Part shown: positions 1 through 11,760 of the stretch, piece after piece
Layout: every line of letters starts with the position of its first letter
Position numbering within the stretch: position 1 is the first letter of the stretch
From: Carya illinoinensis
Taxonomy: Eukaryota; Streptophyta; Magnoliopsida; Fagales; Juglandaceae
Assembly (NCBI RefSeq): GCF_018687715.1
Contig: NC_056760.1
Coordinates: 42,416,501 to 42,480,500 of the forward strand
Direction of reading: 5' to 3'
Length of the DNA stretch: 64,000 bases
Made by a program: the position numbers and the translations under genes
Notes under the pieces: model-generated
The model's database searches: none
Seen by the model: only the letters and a program-made list of their open reading frames with translations
Told to the model about the DNA's origin: nothing

Positions 1-9
1 TTTTTTTTT

Positions 10-272
10 TATGGGTTTTTTAGGGTCAATCTGTGCTACATCTATGTTCAAGCTCAGATCTGTAGTAGTTTTTTTAGGGTTTTTTTTTTTTTTTTCCTTT
101 GAGTACTTTGTTGATTTGGGTCTATTTTGTTTTCATTTCTTTGTGTTTAATGCCCAAATCTCAATCCTTCATTTTTTGTTTTGATCGTTGGTAACCCTAG
201 GCATTCGCCTTCAATTTTTGCCGCCGTCTATCTCTCTCTCGCCGCCGCTGCCAGACTTTAGATCGGTAGTCT

Positions 273-343
<71 letters not shown>

Positions 344-712
344 TGACCTAACAAAGAAGGTAGATATGCTATTTTTTGTTAAACATGGGTATTTTTTTGT
401 TTTCAAGTTTTTTAGTCTTTACGTATGCTTTGGGCGATTGGGAGAAATCCAGAGTTCTTCCTATTCAATTTTTCAATTTGGTTTCATACTTTGGGCTTGC
501 CGTTTCTCTTGCTCGATATGTTCAAGTTTTGTTTTATGGGTTTTTTAGGGTCAATCTGTGCTACATCTCTGTTCAAGTTCAGATCTGCAGTAGCTTTTTT
601 AGAGTTTTTTTTTTTCCTTTGAGTACTTTGTTGATTTGGGTCTGTTTTGTTTTCATTTCTTTGTGTTTAATGCCCAGATCTCAATCCTTCATTTTTTGTT
701 TTGATCGTTGGA
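10..712. repeat. Direct duplication of ~180 bp flanking a (CT)n tract
   Basis: The stretch at about 10-190 is repeated at about 533-712 with only scattered differences. Both copies run from ATGGGTTTTTTAGGG through TTTGAGTACTTTG to TTTTGATCGTTGG, giving a period near 523 bp. The copy spacing includes a (CT)n microsatellite at about 271-340. The sequence is T-rich and has no convincing codon structure; the overlapping open frames shift against each other and are low complexity. It could be duplicated leader or promoter sequence of the receptor-kinase remnant that follows, but that is only inferred from position. The left copy starts close to the window edge, so the repeat may extend outside. 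Confidence 0.8.
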
Positions 713-1093
713 GTCTACTGGGCTTTCATTTATGAGTGTATTGTTATTAGTGCATATTTTTTAAAGAAAATTTCTATTATTTACATTACCCTTATGTTTT
801 TGTTTATCTGTTTGGTTGCTGGGAAACTGAGGGGAAATAAAATTTTTAAATATTGTAAATGATTGTGTATAGTCATTGTATATTAATAAGCTGCTTGGAG
901 TTCTCTTGCAAAAGAGCCACTAGGTTTTGAGTGGTGAATTGCACATTGTAAATATGTGATGATGACTGTAAGTACTCCAACAGTATTGGGAATCATGTAA
1001 AAATTATAAATATTGTTTGTAAATGGATAATGTAAAAATTGTAACTACTCTTTTATCAATGGATAAGAGATTGTGATTAGGAACTTGTAGAAA

Positions 1094-1699
1094 CTGACTT
1101 TACTTGATTTGAGCTACAACAGCCTCTCTGATTCAATTCCACCTGAAATTGGTTACGTAAAAATTTTGACAATCAGTTTGCCTTACATATATAGCCACAG
1201 GCAAGTATTCTGGATATTCAATCTTCTCTTATTTACATATGCAGTGCTTGCCTTACATATAATCCATAAATCATTGTCCTTCAGTAGAATTTTATGTTTA
1301 ACCACTAATCGGCTGAGATATGTATACCATCATGCACATGTATGAAGATATTATCTAAATTTATTTCAATCTTCTTCAACTTTGATTCATCCATTTTCTT
1401 AGACAATCCTTTTTTTAGATCTTAGAGGTCAATATTTCCCATTCCCATGGCATGTGATATCTTAAGTAGCCCAAAAAACTCATTTTTGTACAGAATTAAG
1501 CTATTTGTACGTTGTTTGAAAAGAAAAAATGATATCCATAGACCCTTCCCAGCAGTATTAGATGTTTATGTGCTATTAAATGAAATTGTAATTTCATTTC
1601 TAATAAGGTTTCAGTCCCGTTGCAGAATATGGATACACCATGAACATAACAGAGAAGACCGATGTCTGCAACTATGGTGTGGTGCTGCTGAAAAAGCCT
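1094..1699 (+). pseudogene. LRR receptor-like kinase remnant
   Basis: Two short segments match the leucine-rich-repeat receptor kinase family. At 1094-1156 the frame reads LTLLDLSYNSLSDSIPPEIG, a plant-type LRR unit (LxxLxLxxNxLxxxIPxxIG). At 1619-1699 another frame reads AEYGYTMNITEKTDVCNYG followed by VVLL, which corresponds to kinase subdomains VIII-IX (normally APEYxY..TEKSDVYSYGVVLLE). The catalytic loop, DFG motif, membrane segment and the rest of the LRR array are absent, and fewer than 500 bp separate the two pieces where an intact gene has more than 1 kb. Typical conserved residues are altered (the APE proline, and Ser-Tyr changed to Cys-Asn). This is therefore a deleted, dead copy. 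Direction is plus for both pieces. Confidence 0.7.
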
Positions 1700-2640
1700 A
1701 GGTTAGTGGCACTATCAATTTTGGATGGTGGTATTGAGCTTGTACAGCTCTGAAAACAAAAATGAGGTTCATTTCACACATCTTGTTCTTTTAAAATCTC
1801 CATTATCATGGTCTGTAATGTTCAATCTGATACTTTCTGGATGTAGAAATAAAATATGTTTTTCTTTTCAAGATTTAGACAAAATCTTAGCTCTACCTTA
1901 TTGACCATCAATTTTACTATACAATGTATAATACTAGGCAACTGCCTCACATTTATTAGGCCGTGTGCTGTAGGATATAAATGCAGATACAGAAACAGGC
2001 CATGGCTCCCCTTCCCCTCCCCCACATGCATTCTTTGCCCTCTTGTCCAAATGGTAGATTTGTCTCCCACATCTTAGTTCACTCACCTGGACCATGCCAT
2101 TACTGAATGGGATCAAGGTTTCTTAGCCTGCTGGTTCTGTTTTTTCTGTTCAAGAGTAAGTTTGCTATTTACTTTCCTTTTTACCCAGTGAAACTGATAG
2201 TTTTATTGAGCTTTTCTAAGTATTTAAAACTTTTATTTTTTGCAGGCTCTCTTTCGATCAGATCACTTGAAGTAGCTAACTGGTGTGATTAAATCATTGA
2301 TAGAAGACCATGCTAATGATTTTATAATTCATATCTTATAATTTTGTATTTTGTAATACAATATGTAAATAACAAAATAATGTAATATGTATTTGGTTTG
2401 CATGCATTTTATTTTTTTATTTTTATATATTTTTATTATTTTGGAAAATGTTAGTATATGGTTTTTAATGATTTAGAAAAGCTTTTCACATAATATAGGC
2501 TTTTATTAAAAAAAATATGATTCAATACATTTTCTTAATTTTAAAAATAAATATAGGAGAATTATGCTTTGCAAGATTTTTGTATAAATATGGGTTTTTA
2601 TTAATATTAGACGTGATGTTCGAAGAAAAAAAGATAAAAC
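1700..2640. other. Intergenic, no gene seen
   Basis: This is A+T-rich sequence after the receptor-kinase remnant. Short open frames on both strands have no recognisable domains or consistent composition. I see nothing functional that I can support. Confidence 0.6.
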
Positions 2641-2669
2641 AATAGGCATTTATTTTTATTTAAATTAGA

Positions 2670-2884
2670 AAAAGGCCCCGAAACGGATTTTTCTTTTTAA
2701 TAAAAAAAAATCCAGGTACAACCCGGTACTCGGATTTCTGGGTTTTTGAAACCCAGATTTACCCGGGTTCAGCCCAAATCCAAAACCGGGTATATCCAGG
2801 ACGAAATTCGGCCCAGATTTGAAACCCAGGTTCCGGGCCAGGTATACCCGGATTGCCGATCCAAAACCCGGATGAACAGTCCTA
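2670..2884. repeat. Possible hAT-type terminal fragment (CCGG-rich)
   Basis: This block carries many copies of ACCCGG/CCGGGT and ends on the plus strand in CCGGATGAACAGTCCTA. Read on the other strand it begins TAGGACTGTTCATCCGGGT. Plant non-autonomous hAT elements often start with a TAGGGCTGTTCATCCGG-like tip and CCGG-rich subterminal repeats. I could not find the opposite tip or an 8-bp target duplication, so only one end can be proposed. Confidence 0.35.
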
Positions 2885-3273
2885 AGTACTACATGAGCAC
2901 AATTATTTGTTTTTTTGAAAGTGAAACATTGTTTCATTCATTCAATAAACGGACAATTATAATTTCTGACCTGAAAATACAAGTCAAATTCTAACATTTT
3001 CTCACTCTCCAACCTACAAATTTCTTTACGGTTGACAGGATTTTATCCAATACCTCTAGACTAACCGTCTGAGAGATAAGCTTCCAGACTAACCGTCTGA
3101 GAGACACAACTCTATCTTAAACTACCATCTAAGATAGACCATATAACTCTTCCTTCCAAAGAATAGAGTACAAACTCTACAGACCCTTCTTAGAGACATA
3201 ATTTCTTAATACTACCTAAAATTAATTAAATAAACGAAAATACATCAAATAATCACTCCAAAAAACACAATAC

Positions 3274-3555
3274 TGTTGTAAAATAACATTGTTGTAAAAT
3301 AAATTGTATGACTACCTTGAGCTAGCCGTCAAATGCATAGTGCATAGTGCTAGCATAGTACTAGCATAGTGAGTTGGCCGACATATGCATAGTGCATAGT
3401 GCTAGCATAGTACTAGCATAGTGAGTTAGCCGATATATGCATAGTGCATAGTATTAGCATAGTGCTAGCATAGTGAGCAAGCATAGTCCCCTTTGTACGC
3501 CTATATATATTGTTGAATTCTTTAAGAAATTCATAAGTTTTATAACTTCTCTGAG

Positions 3556-3600
<45 letters not shown>

Positions 3601-3618
3601 TTCGATAGTTTTATAACA
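3274..3618 (+). repeat. Copia 5' LTR with internal minisatellite
   Basis: The LTR is 345 bp and starts TGTTGTAAAA. From about 3325 to 3485 it holds roughly three imperfect ~65-bp units built from GCATAGTGCTAGCATAGT and a GAGTTAGCCGA-like joint. A TATATATATTG stretch near 3505 is a plausible TATA region. A (CT)n tract of nearly 40 bp at about 3560-3598 is almost absent from the 3' LTR. Confidence 0.92.
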
Positions 3619-3635
3619 CGTTATCAGCACGAAAG
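3619..3635 (+). promoter_or_regulatory. Primer binding site of the copia element
   Basis: Immediately after the 5' LTR is CGTTATCAGCACGA. Its TATCAG core resembles the TGGTATCAGAGC initiator-methionine tRNA site of plant LTR elements, and position and core support it as the minus-strand priming site. The exact tRNA was not determined. Confidence 0.6.
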
Positions 3636-3758
3636 TTCTGACGATCTTGAAACTAATAGTCCTCTACTTCAAGTAAGTTTTTCAATATATTTTTGTAGTT
3701 TTCAAAATAAATATGAAATGTTAAACATACTTATGTTCCTGATTTATATATGTAGAAA

Positions 3759-4808
3759 ATGTCAAATCTTACAAAATTGAAATTCGTTGCTCTTGACATT
3801 TCTGGGAAAAATTATTTATCTTGGATCCTTGATACTGAGATCCATTTGGATGCAATGAACCTGGGAGATACAATTAAAGAAGGAAATCAAGGGTCCCTGC
3901 AGGACCGTGCTAAGGCAATGATTTTCCTTCGGCACCATCTTCATGAAGAATTAAAAACTGAGTATCTAACGGTGAAAGATCCACTTATTTTGTGGAATGA
4001 TTTAAGGGAGAGATATGAACACCAGAAAACTGTAATCCTCCCAAAAGCTCGTCATGATTGGATGCACCTGAGGTTGCAAGACTTCAAGAGTGTTAGTGAG
4101 TATAACTCTGCACTCTTTAAAATTAGCTAGCTATTGAAATTATGTGGTGAAAAAGTCACTGATGATGACTTGTTAGAGAAGACATATACTACTTTTCATG
4201 CCTCGAATGTGCTCCTGCAGCAGCAGTATCGAGAGCGAAAGTTCAAGAAATATTCTGAATTTATATATTGTCTTCTATTAGCTGAGCAAAATAATGAGCT
4301 TTTATTAAGAAATTACCAGTCACGTCCTACTGGTTCTATATCATTCCCTGAAGTGAATGGTACTAGATTTACATCATTCCCAGAAGCGAATGGTGCATCT
4401 TTTCAAAGAAAAAGAGGGCGTGGACGTGGTAAGAAAAACTATAGAAGTGGAGGTCCTAGAAGTGACCACACTAAAAGGGATAATAATAGATATACACCGT
4501 ACCACCAGAAGTGGTTCAACTCAGAGAAGGGCAAAAGTCCTCAAAACAAATTTTTAAAGAAAGATGAAGATGGATGCCATAGATGTGGTATGACTGGACA
4601 TTGGTCTCGTACCTGTCGTACAGCTAAGCACTTGGTTGACTTATACCAATCTTCTATAAAAGAAAAAATAAAGAAATTTGAAACAAATTTTGCTGAACCA
4701 TCATATGCTTTAAATTCTATAGATGGAGAAGATATTACAAGTCTTGATGTTTCTGATTTCTTTGAAAATTCTAGTGGTAGAATTGATCATGGAAGTGTTC
4801 CTTTTTAA
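3759..4808 (+). pseudogene. Copia gag (capsid and zinc knuckle)
   Basis: The frame opens at an ATG 141 bp after the 5' LTR and reads as a copia capsid of the UBN2/gag-polypeptide type. An N-terminal region has YLSWILDTEIHLDA, and LWNDLRERYEHQ follows at about residue 86. A TAG at 4128-4130 interrupts the frame without shifting it. Downstream a basic Gly/Arg-rich linker leads to a CCHC zinc knuckle, CHRCGMTGHWSRTC (CX2CX4HX4C), at about 4573-4615. The frame stops at 4806, before the protease. An intact member would package element RNA in cytoplasmic particles; the internal stop makes this copy defective. Confidence 0.9.
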
Positions 4809-4899
4809 TTAATGTATTTCCTTTATATTATTGTAAAATATTTTTATTCTGTAATGTTTTGTAGTAATGAAAGTTTTATATATTTTGTAGAATCATGAG

Positions 4900-6283
4900 T
4901 CTTATTGACGAACTTTCTATCTCTAAGATGAATAATAGAAATGTATGTCTGGCTGACAGTGTTACAACTCACACAATTGAATTAAGGATAAAAAATATTT
5001 TCAAAATCTAACATTGTGTAAAGCCTATGTTCATACCATTTCTGGTTCATCGAATCTAATTGAAGGCTCCGGAAGAGCTTATATTGTGTTGCCTAATGGC
5101 ACCAAATTTTGTATTGATGATGCTCTATTTTCTTCACAATCCAGAAGAAATTTATTGAGTTTTAAAGATATACGTCGTAATGGTTGTCATATTGAAACCA
5201 TTAACGAAGACAAGAAAGAGCATCTTCTCATTACTAAAATAATTTCGAGTCAGAAGCTCGTATTAGAAAAACTGCATGCCCTCTCATCTGGATTGTATTA
5301 TACAAAAATGAGAACAATTGAATAACATGTTGTAATGCACCAGAAGTGCATTGATCCCAAAATATTTATGACTTGGCATGATCGCCTTGGACATCCGGGA
5401 TCAATAATGATGAGACGAATAATTGATAATTCGTATGGGCATCCCCTAAAGAATCAGAAGATTATCTTACTCAATGAATATCCATGCTCTGCATGTTCTT
5501 AAGGTAAATTGATTATCAAACCATCTATCTCAAAGGTTGTTTTTGAATCTCCATCTTTTTTACAAAGGATTCATGGAGATATATGTGGGCCTATTCAACC
5601 ATCAAGTGGACCGTTCAGATATTTTATGGTTTTAATTGATGCATCAAGTCGATGGTCACATGTTTGTCTACTTTCCACTAGAAATGTTGCATTTGCTAAA
5701 CTTCTTGCACAAATAATTAAGTTACGAGCACAATTCCCTGACTATCCAATTAAAACTATTCGATTGGATAATGCAGGAGAATTTACATCTCAAGATTTTG
5801 ATAATTATTGCATGTCAATAGGAATAGATGTTGAACATCCAGTTGCCCACACACACTCAAAATGGTTTAGCTGAATCATTGATTAAAAGGCTTCAGCTAA
5901 TCGCTAGACCTTTACTCATGAAATCAAATCTTCCTATTTCTGCTTGGGGACATGCTATAATTCATGCAGCATCATTAATTCGAGTTAGACCATCAGCATA
6001 TCACAAATATTCACCATTACAGCTTGCATTTGGTCAGCAACCAAATATTTCTCATCTTCGTATTTTTGGATGTACTGTATATGTTCCAATTGCACCTCCA
6101 CAACGTACAAAGATGGGCCCTCAACGTAGACTTGTGATATATGTTGGGTTTGATTCTCCATCTATTATCAGATACCTTGAGCCTCTTACAGGGAATATGT
6201 TTAAGGCACGTTTTGAGGATTATCATTTTGACGAATCCATTTTTCCAACATTGGGTAATGAGAAGTCGGTGCCTGAAGCATGA
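4900..6283 (+). pseudogene. Copia protease-integrase region
   Basis: A protease active-site remnant, ADSVTTHT (normally DSG/A-T), lies near 4950-4975. A GAG-pre-integrase segment with WHDRLGHPGS follows at about 5377. The integrase core shows the three acidic positions in context: the first Asp in HGDICGP near 5572, the second in RLDNAGEF near 5763, and the Glu in LAESLIKR near 5870. A TAA at about 5501 interrupts the frame. An extra base in an ACACACAC tract near 5850 shifts the frame just before the catalytic Glu, so the N- and C-terminal halves are in different frames. The C-terminal half continues to a TGA at 6281-6283. It is defective by frameshift. Confidence 0.9.
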
Positions 6284-6370
6284 CAGGAAATTACTTGGAA
6301 AAATAAAGCTCTTTCCCAATTTGATCCTCGTACAAAAGAATGTAATCTAGAGGTTCAAAAGATTATTCAT

Positions 6371-8487
6371 TTGCAAAGTGTTGCAAACCAATTACCGGAT
6401 GTATTTACTGACACTAAAGGTGTGGTAAAATCATATATTCCTGCTGTTAATGTTCCAACAAGGATTGCAGTCCCTGAAGGACAAGTTGCCAAAATAGCAA
6501 TAGGCGAATCTAAGATACACCTGAAGCGTGGACGACCTTTTGGTGCTAAGGACAAAATTATTCGGAAGAGGAAAATACAAAATGAATTTAGTACTCCTGA
6601 AAAGTCCATACCAACACAGGCCATAAGAGTAATTGATGCTCCTGAAGAGAGTAAATCTCCTGAGAAAGAACCTCCTGAAGAGGTATTTCATGAAATGTCT
6701 TCCCTTGAAGAGAGACAGGTACCTGAAAATAACGAGATCTTGATACATTTCATGAGTACAGGAGAAATTTTGAATAGAAATAAAACTGTTGTCGACAACA
6801 TATTTTCATATAAAATGGCTCTTGACATTACCAGAAGTAATGAAGAAATTGAGCCAAAAACTGTCAAAGAATGTCGACGTAGAAATGACTGGCCAAAATG
6901 GAAATCAGCTATTGAAGCTGAATTAAACTCGCTAGCAAAGCGAGAGGTCTTTGGACCAATTATACAAACACCAAAGGGTGTAATGCCCGTTGGATATAAA
7001 TGAGTATTTATACGTAAACGTAATGAAAGCAATGAAATTGTGCGATATAAAGCACGACTTGTTGCACAAGGTTTCCTTAAGAAACCGGGGATTGATTATG
7101 AGGAAACATACTCTCCTGTTATGGATGCAATCACATTCAGATATTTGATCAGTTTGGCAGTTATAAAAAGATTGAATATGAAATTGATGGATGTGGTCAC
7201 TGTATATTTATATGGATCATTAGATCATGACATATATATGAAAATCCCTGAAGGATATAAAATGCCTGAGCTTCTAATCTGAATACATCCAGAAGTATGT
7301 ATTCTATTAAGCTTCAAAGATCTTTATATGGGTTAAAACAATCCGAACGCATGTGGTATAAACGCCTTAGCGAATATCTATTGAAAGAAGGATTTGAGAA
7401 TAATCCAATATGCCCATGTGTTTTTATTAAGAAATCAGACTCCGGATTTGTTATTATTGCGGTTTATGTTGATGATCTAAATCTTGTTGGAACTCCTGAA
7501 GAGATTAGAAGAACCGCTACATATTTAAAGAATGAATTTGAAATGAAAGATCTTGGCAAAACGAAATTTTATCTCGGCCTGCAGCTCGAGCATTTGCCAA
7601 ATGGAATTCTCATTCATTAGTCAAATTATACAGAGAAAGTCTTGAAACACTTTTACATAGACAAAGCTCATCCCCTGAGTACTCCAATGGTTGTTCGATC
7701 ACTTAATGTGCAGAAGGATCCATTTCGTCCTTGTGAAGATAATGAAGAAATTCTTGGTCCTGAAATACCTTATCTCAGTGCAATTGGAGCCCTAATGTAT
7801 CTTGCAAATTACACTCGGCCTGATATTGCATTTTCAGTTAATTTACTTGCAAGATATAGTTCTGCACCAACTCGAAGACATTGGAATGACATTAAACATA
7901 TCCTTCGATACTTTCGAGGTACGGTTGATATGGGATTATTTTATCAACATGGTTCAAGTCCACAATTAGTTGGATATGCAGATGCAGGTTATTTTTCAGA
8001 TCCACACAGAGGTAGATCTCAAACTGGATATGTATTTACTTATGGAAATTCTGCTATATCATGAAGATCTGTCAAACAAACACTATCTGCTACCTCTTCA
8101 AATCACTCAGAGATCATTGCAATTCATGAAGCAAGTCGATAATGTATTTAGCTAAGATCAATGATCCAACATATTCAAGAAAAGTGTGGTCTTCCAGTGA
8201 TTAATGATAGCCCAACAACTTTATACGAAGATAATGCTGCTTGTATTACTCAAATTAGAGGAGGATATATCAAAGGTGATAGAACCAAACATATTTCACC
8301 TAAATTCTTTTATACTCATGAACTTCAAGAGAAATGTGAAATTAAAATCAAGCAGATACGATCAAGTGATAATCTAGCAGATTTATTCACAAAAGCATTA
8401 CCAACTGCAACATTTAAGAAGATTGTGCAGAACATTGGAATGCGGAGACTTGAAAACCTTTTATCATGCACTTTTCAGGGGAAGTAA
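6371..8487 (+). pseudogene. Copia reverse transcriptase-RNase H region
   Basis: After a spacer the RT domain begins near 6840. ARLVAQGF near 7052, YGSLDHDIYM near 7216 and the catalytic YVDD (in AVYVDDLNLVG near 7465) are typical copia RT. RNase H is recognisable by DAGYFSD, YEDNAAC and KHISPKFF near 7980-8310. It closes with SSDNLADLFTKALPT, the usual copia C-terminus. Defects are a TGA at 7001-7003, a TGA plus frame change around 7280-7296, a TAG at 7618, a TGA at 8062 and a TAA at about 8153. The domain order and length are those of a complete pol, so decay is by point mutation and small indels rather than large deletion. Confidence 0.92.
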
Positions 8488-8489
8488 TG

Positions 8490-8708
8490 TCTTGAAGACT
8501 TATACTAATTGTACTCTTTTTCCTTCGCTAAGGTTTTATCTCACTGGGTTTTCCTTTGCAAGGTTTTAATGAGACAATCTTAAAGCATTTTACGGTACAC
8601 ATGAATATTGTACTCTTTTTCCTTCGCCATTGGTTTTTCCCACAGGGTTTTTCCTTGGCAAGGTTTTAACGAGGCATATTCATTATATGTGGTCATCCAA
8701 AGGGGGAG
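8490..8708 (+). other. Copia 3' untranslated segment and polypurine tract
   Basis: Two imperfect copies of a unit containing ATTGTACTCTTTTTCCTTCGC and TTTCCTTGCAAGGTTTTAA stand at about 8509-8570 and 8605-8670. Such repeats are common just upstream of the PPT in plant copia elements. The purine run AAAGGGGGAG at 8699-8708 abuts the 3' LTR and is the probable plus-strand primer. Confidence 0.75.
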
Positions 8709-9004
8709 TGTTGTAAAATAACATTGTTGTAAAATAAATTGTATGATCACCTTGAGCTAGCCGTCAAATGCATAGTGTATGGTGCTAGCATAGTTCTAGC
8801 ATAGTGAGTTAGCCGACATATACATAGTACTAGCATTGTGAGTTAGCCGATATATGTATAGTGCATAGTGTTAACATAGTGCTAGCATAGTGAGTAAGCA
8901 TAGTCTCCTTTGTATGCCTATATATATCGTTGAATTCTTTAAAAAATTCATAAGTTTCATAACTTCTCTGAGCTCTATCTCTCTCATTTTTATATTTTAT
9001 AACA
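8709..9004 (+). repeat. Copia 3' LTR
   Basis: This LTR is 296 bp, about 50 bp shorter than the 5' LTR. It lacks most of the (CT)n tract and part of the internal GCATAGTGCTAGCATAGT minisatellite. It ends ATAACA, followed by the target duplication AATAC at 9005-9009. Confidence 0.92.
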
Positions 9005-9089
9005 AATACATAAAAAAAAATTAAGGACGACTGAGCCCAGCTCGAACAAAAAAAGGACTAGCCTTTTGGCAAGCGTGAGCACAATTATT

Positions 9090-11750
9090 AATTGTACTGC
9101 TATTCCATCAGTGCATGTCATCATGCATATAGAAGGTAGCTTCTGCGCGCCCATCATGAGGTACTCCCAAGAAAATGAAATATCCAGTTGTGGGCCTCTG
9201 ATTCCTCTGTCCTACCTACCATTACCAGCAGCATGAAAGCCACTAAATTTACGTGAAGTTACGTTATAATGATATGAAAATAGCCAAAAAAACCTAAAGA
9301 GAGAGCATGAGGTTTCTGTATCTTCCTTGGTTTTATTACCCAATATCCTAAGCTTTTTTCCGATATTTGTAATTTCGGCCGATATATGTGAACAACGTTA
9401 ATAAAGTCCTTGAGATGACGATATAAGACCGGGCATGCAGGACACGTAAAAGTAATTTGGCTGTGCTTTATAATGCATGGGGCCCGATGGCCTCACATTT
9501 CATGGTCTTTATCCCATCAGACAACCTAATCCCAGTCGCGCGCATGCATCGACAGATCATGATATGAGTACTACTGCATGCATGTCGCGGTTTGCTTTAT
9601 CCCCCGGAATCATTTCGAGGAAACCGGCTGGAATTTTATTACAAATCGCATACATCAAATTAAAATAATGTGAAATCGTCGTTTATTCATTTTATATATA
9701 TATATGAAAGCGGCCTGCGTGCATTTTTTGGTACCATCATGTCGACTGATCATATTGTGTCGTTATTGATATGTCGACTGATCATATTGTGTCGTTGGTA
9801 CGTCCACTGCCGCGTAAACCATGTTCACACTGATCAAATGTATATATGTACATGATCTTGATCATAGGTTGATCAGGAATATTATTAATGTTATAAATAT
9901 TAGGGAAAATATATATAAACCCCACTTCAAACTATATATATATCACATCCCAATTTGCAATCACTACTCAAATTATCAATTAATTTGACAATTATCCCCC
10001 AAAGATAAATTAGCGCGCAATTCGTATTAATTAGGAGGGCCGAGGTATATAAAATATATAAATACGTATTATGTAGAAAAAATAATAATTATCACAAAAT
10101 TTTAAAGTAATTATATAAAAGTATATGCTGTCGAGTATAAGTTTGAATGACGTTATCAAGTATACGTACAAGCTGTTTGTCTAGTGCGGGTTTCAATAAT
10201 TTTCTTCTGATCATCAATGTAAACTAATATCGTTGAGATAATAATTTAAAAAATATCGTTTAAAAATTATCGTTAAACATGAAATAGTCCAATCAATCAA
10301 TTAATCAAATAAAAACATTTGACTTTGCAAGAAATTGTGACAGATCTTATAGATCTGATTGATAAGACATATTGCACTTTCATGTAATGTTGCAACTGAT
10401 CAATTAATGTAATTAATCTTTTTTCAGGCTCTTCAATAAAATCTTCCGTATACAACTCATGCATGCCAAATAAAGTAATCTATCACTTGCAAAAAGAGAA
10501 AACTCAAAACTCAAAACGTGCAATAAAAAAGAAAATTAATTAAAAGTTGATAAAATAATAATAATTTTAAAATTATTTTTAAAAAAAAAAACAAATCCTA
10601 ATCATGGAAAACTAAAATTTTAAAAATTACAAAATATATAATAAATTTTAAAATAAATATTTCGGAAACACTTTTTATAATAATTAATTTAATTTAAATT
10701 TAATTATGTTGTTTTCTATTTTTTGAGAAGTTTTAGGGGGCATTTTTTTTCAAGTCGAAAATTAAGGGGCTTTGTTGTGATTTTTTTAGTAGTTTGGGTG
10801 GTAATTTCCGAGACATTTAGTTTAGGGAGTGATTGTAAATTGGATCGTAATTTGAGAGGATTTTTAATTTCTATTTTAGGGGGAAATATTTAATATGTGG
10901 GTTAGATTTTATTTCTCGCATTGGGTCAATTTATTAAGGGAAAGACCGACCGAATATTATTAGTGAGGTAGAATATTAAAATACAATTAAAATAATTAAA
11001 TTTATTTATTTCCATAAGTTCAAGTATTTAGAACAATGTTAATTTGAGAAGATATTGTTTAGTTAATTTAAACAAATTAACTTCTTTGTAAATATATATC
11101 TTGAAAAGCAATCTCTAAGGTTATTTTTTATTTGGGGATAAGATTAATTTAGCGATGATTTTGTTCTATGATTATTAATGAATAATCATAAATATAAACA
11201 TAATCATGAACATATAATATGATTTATAATATATACAAACAGTAGTTGATGTTCAGAGTTATGCACATCATGAATTCACATATAGATTCCGACTTCGAGA
11301 TTGATTAAAAACTATATAGTACCACCAAAGTATATTATATTATGAAAAAGCTTATTAAAAAACAGAAGAGCACTTATACGGCGGGAACAAAAGCAGTGAA
11401 TGAACCAAATAATTGGAATAAAAAAAGGAAAATTGGTAATATTATAACTCAATCATTGAATTAACACCGGCCATAATTCACAGAAAAACGTAACAAATTT
11501 AAATCTTTGGATCCAGCTTGGAATAATTAATAATTATAACCAAGACATATGGCCTACCTATATATGTCAGAAAATGTCGTCTACTATAAAAGCATTGATC
11601 TCTGTCAAAAAAGGAAAAAGAAAAAAGCATTCAAAATATAATCAAGCATAGATAGATCATTGTTATAAGTTCCATAAAAAAGATAAGAATCCTAGAGTTC
11701 TAGCTGACCAATCAATATAACAACATTAATATATAGTTGTTTCACATATA
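9090..11750. other. Intergenic, A+T-rich
   Basis: No gene is supported. The one local structure is a 26-bp tandem repeat, ATGTCGACTGATCATATTGT followed by GTCGTT, at 9739-9764 and 9771-9796. The rest is A+T-rich with short TA runs and no protein similarity I can recognise. Confidence 0.6.
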
Positions 11751-11760
11751 TAATTTTTAG

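Larger units (their letters stand above)
3274..9004 (+). mobile_element. Ty1/copia LTR retrotransposon, decayed
   Basis: The full-length element is bounded by LTRs that begin TGTTGTAAAATAAC and end in ATAACA, and flanked by the 5-bp target duplication AATAC (3269-3273 and 9005-9009). The internal order is gag, protease, integrase, reverse transcriptase, RNase H, which is the copia order. A polypurine tract (about 8699-8708) directly precedes the 3' LTR. In-frame stops and frameshifts break every domain, so it cannot be autonomous. The two LTRs differ in microsatellite length and in the number of internal minisatellite units, so the insertion is not recent. It landed in the short retroposon at 2908-9075. 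Confidence 0.95.
2908..9075 (-). mobile_element. Poly(A) retroposon copy 1, split by a copia element
   Basis: Read on the minus strand, the element ends near 2908 with a short A tract and is flanked by a 14-bp target duplication, TGAGCACAATTATT, at 2894-2907 and 9076-9089. The 5.7-kb copia element at 3274-9004 lies inside it. The retroposon itself is only about 430 bp (2908-3273 plus 9010-9075) and looks 5'-truncated. Its 3' part matches the reverse complement of copy 2 at about 50,230-50,577: both contain the paired AGACTAACCGTCTGAGAGA stretches, a block around CTCTACAGACCC, and the end motif near TTTCACTTT before the A tract. No coding capacity is visible. Mobilisation by a LINE in trans is inferred. 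Confidence 0.75.

Noticed and set aside
197..406. Arg-Glu-rich reading frame on the minus strand
   Set aside because: It is produced by the (CT)n tract at about 271-340.
3759..8487. An active copia element
   Set aside because: At least six stops and two frame changes interrupt gag, integrase, RT and RNase H.
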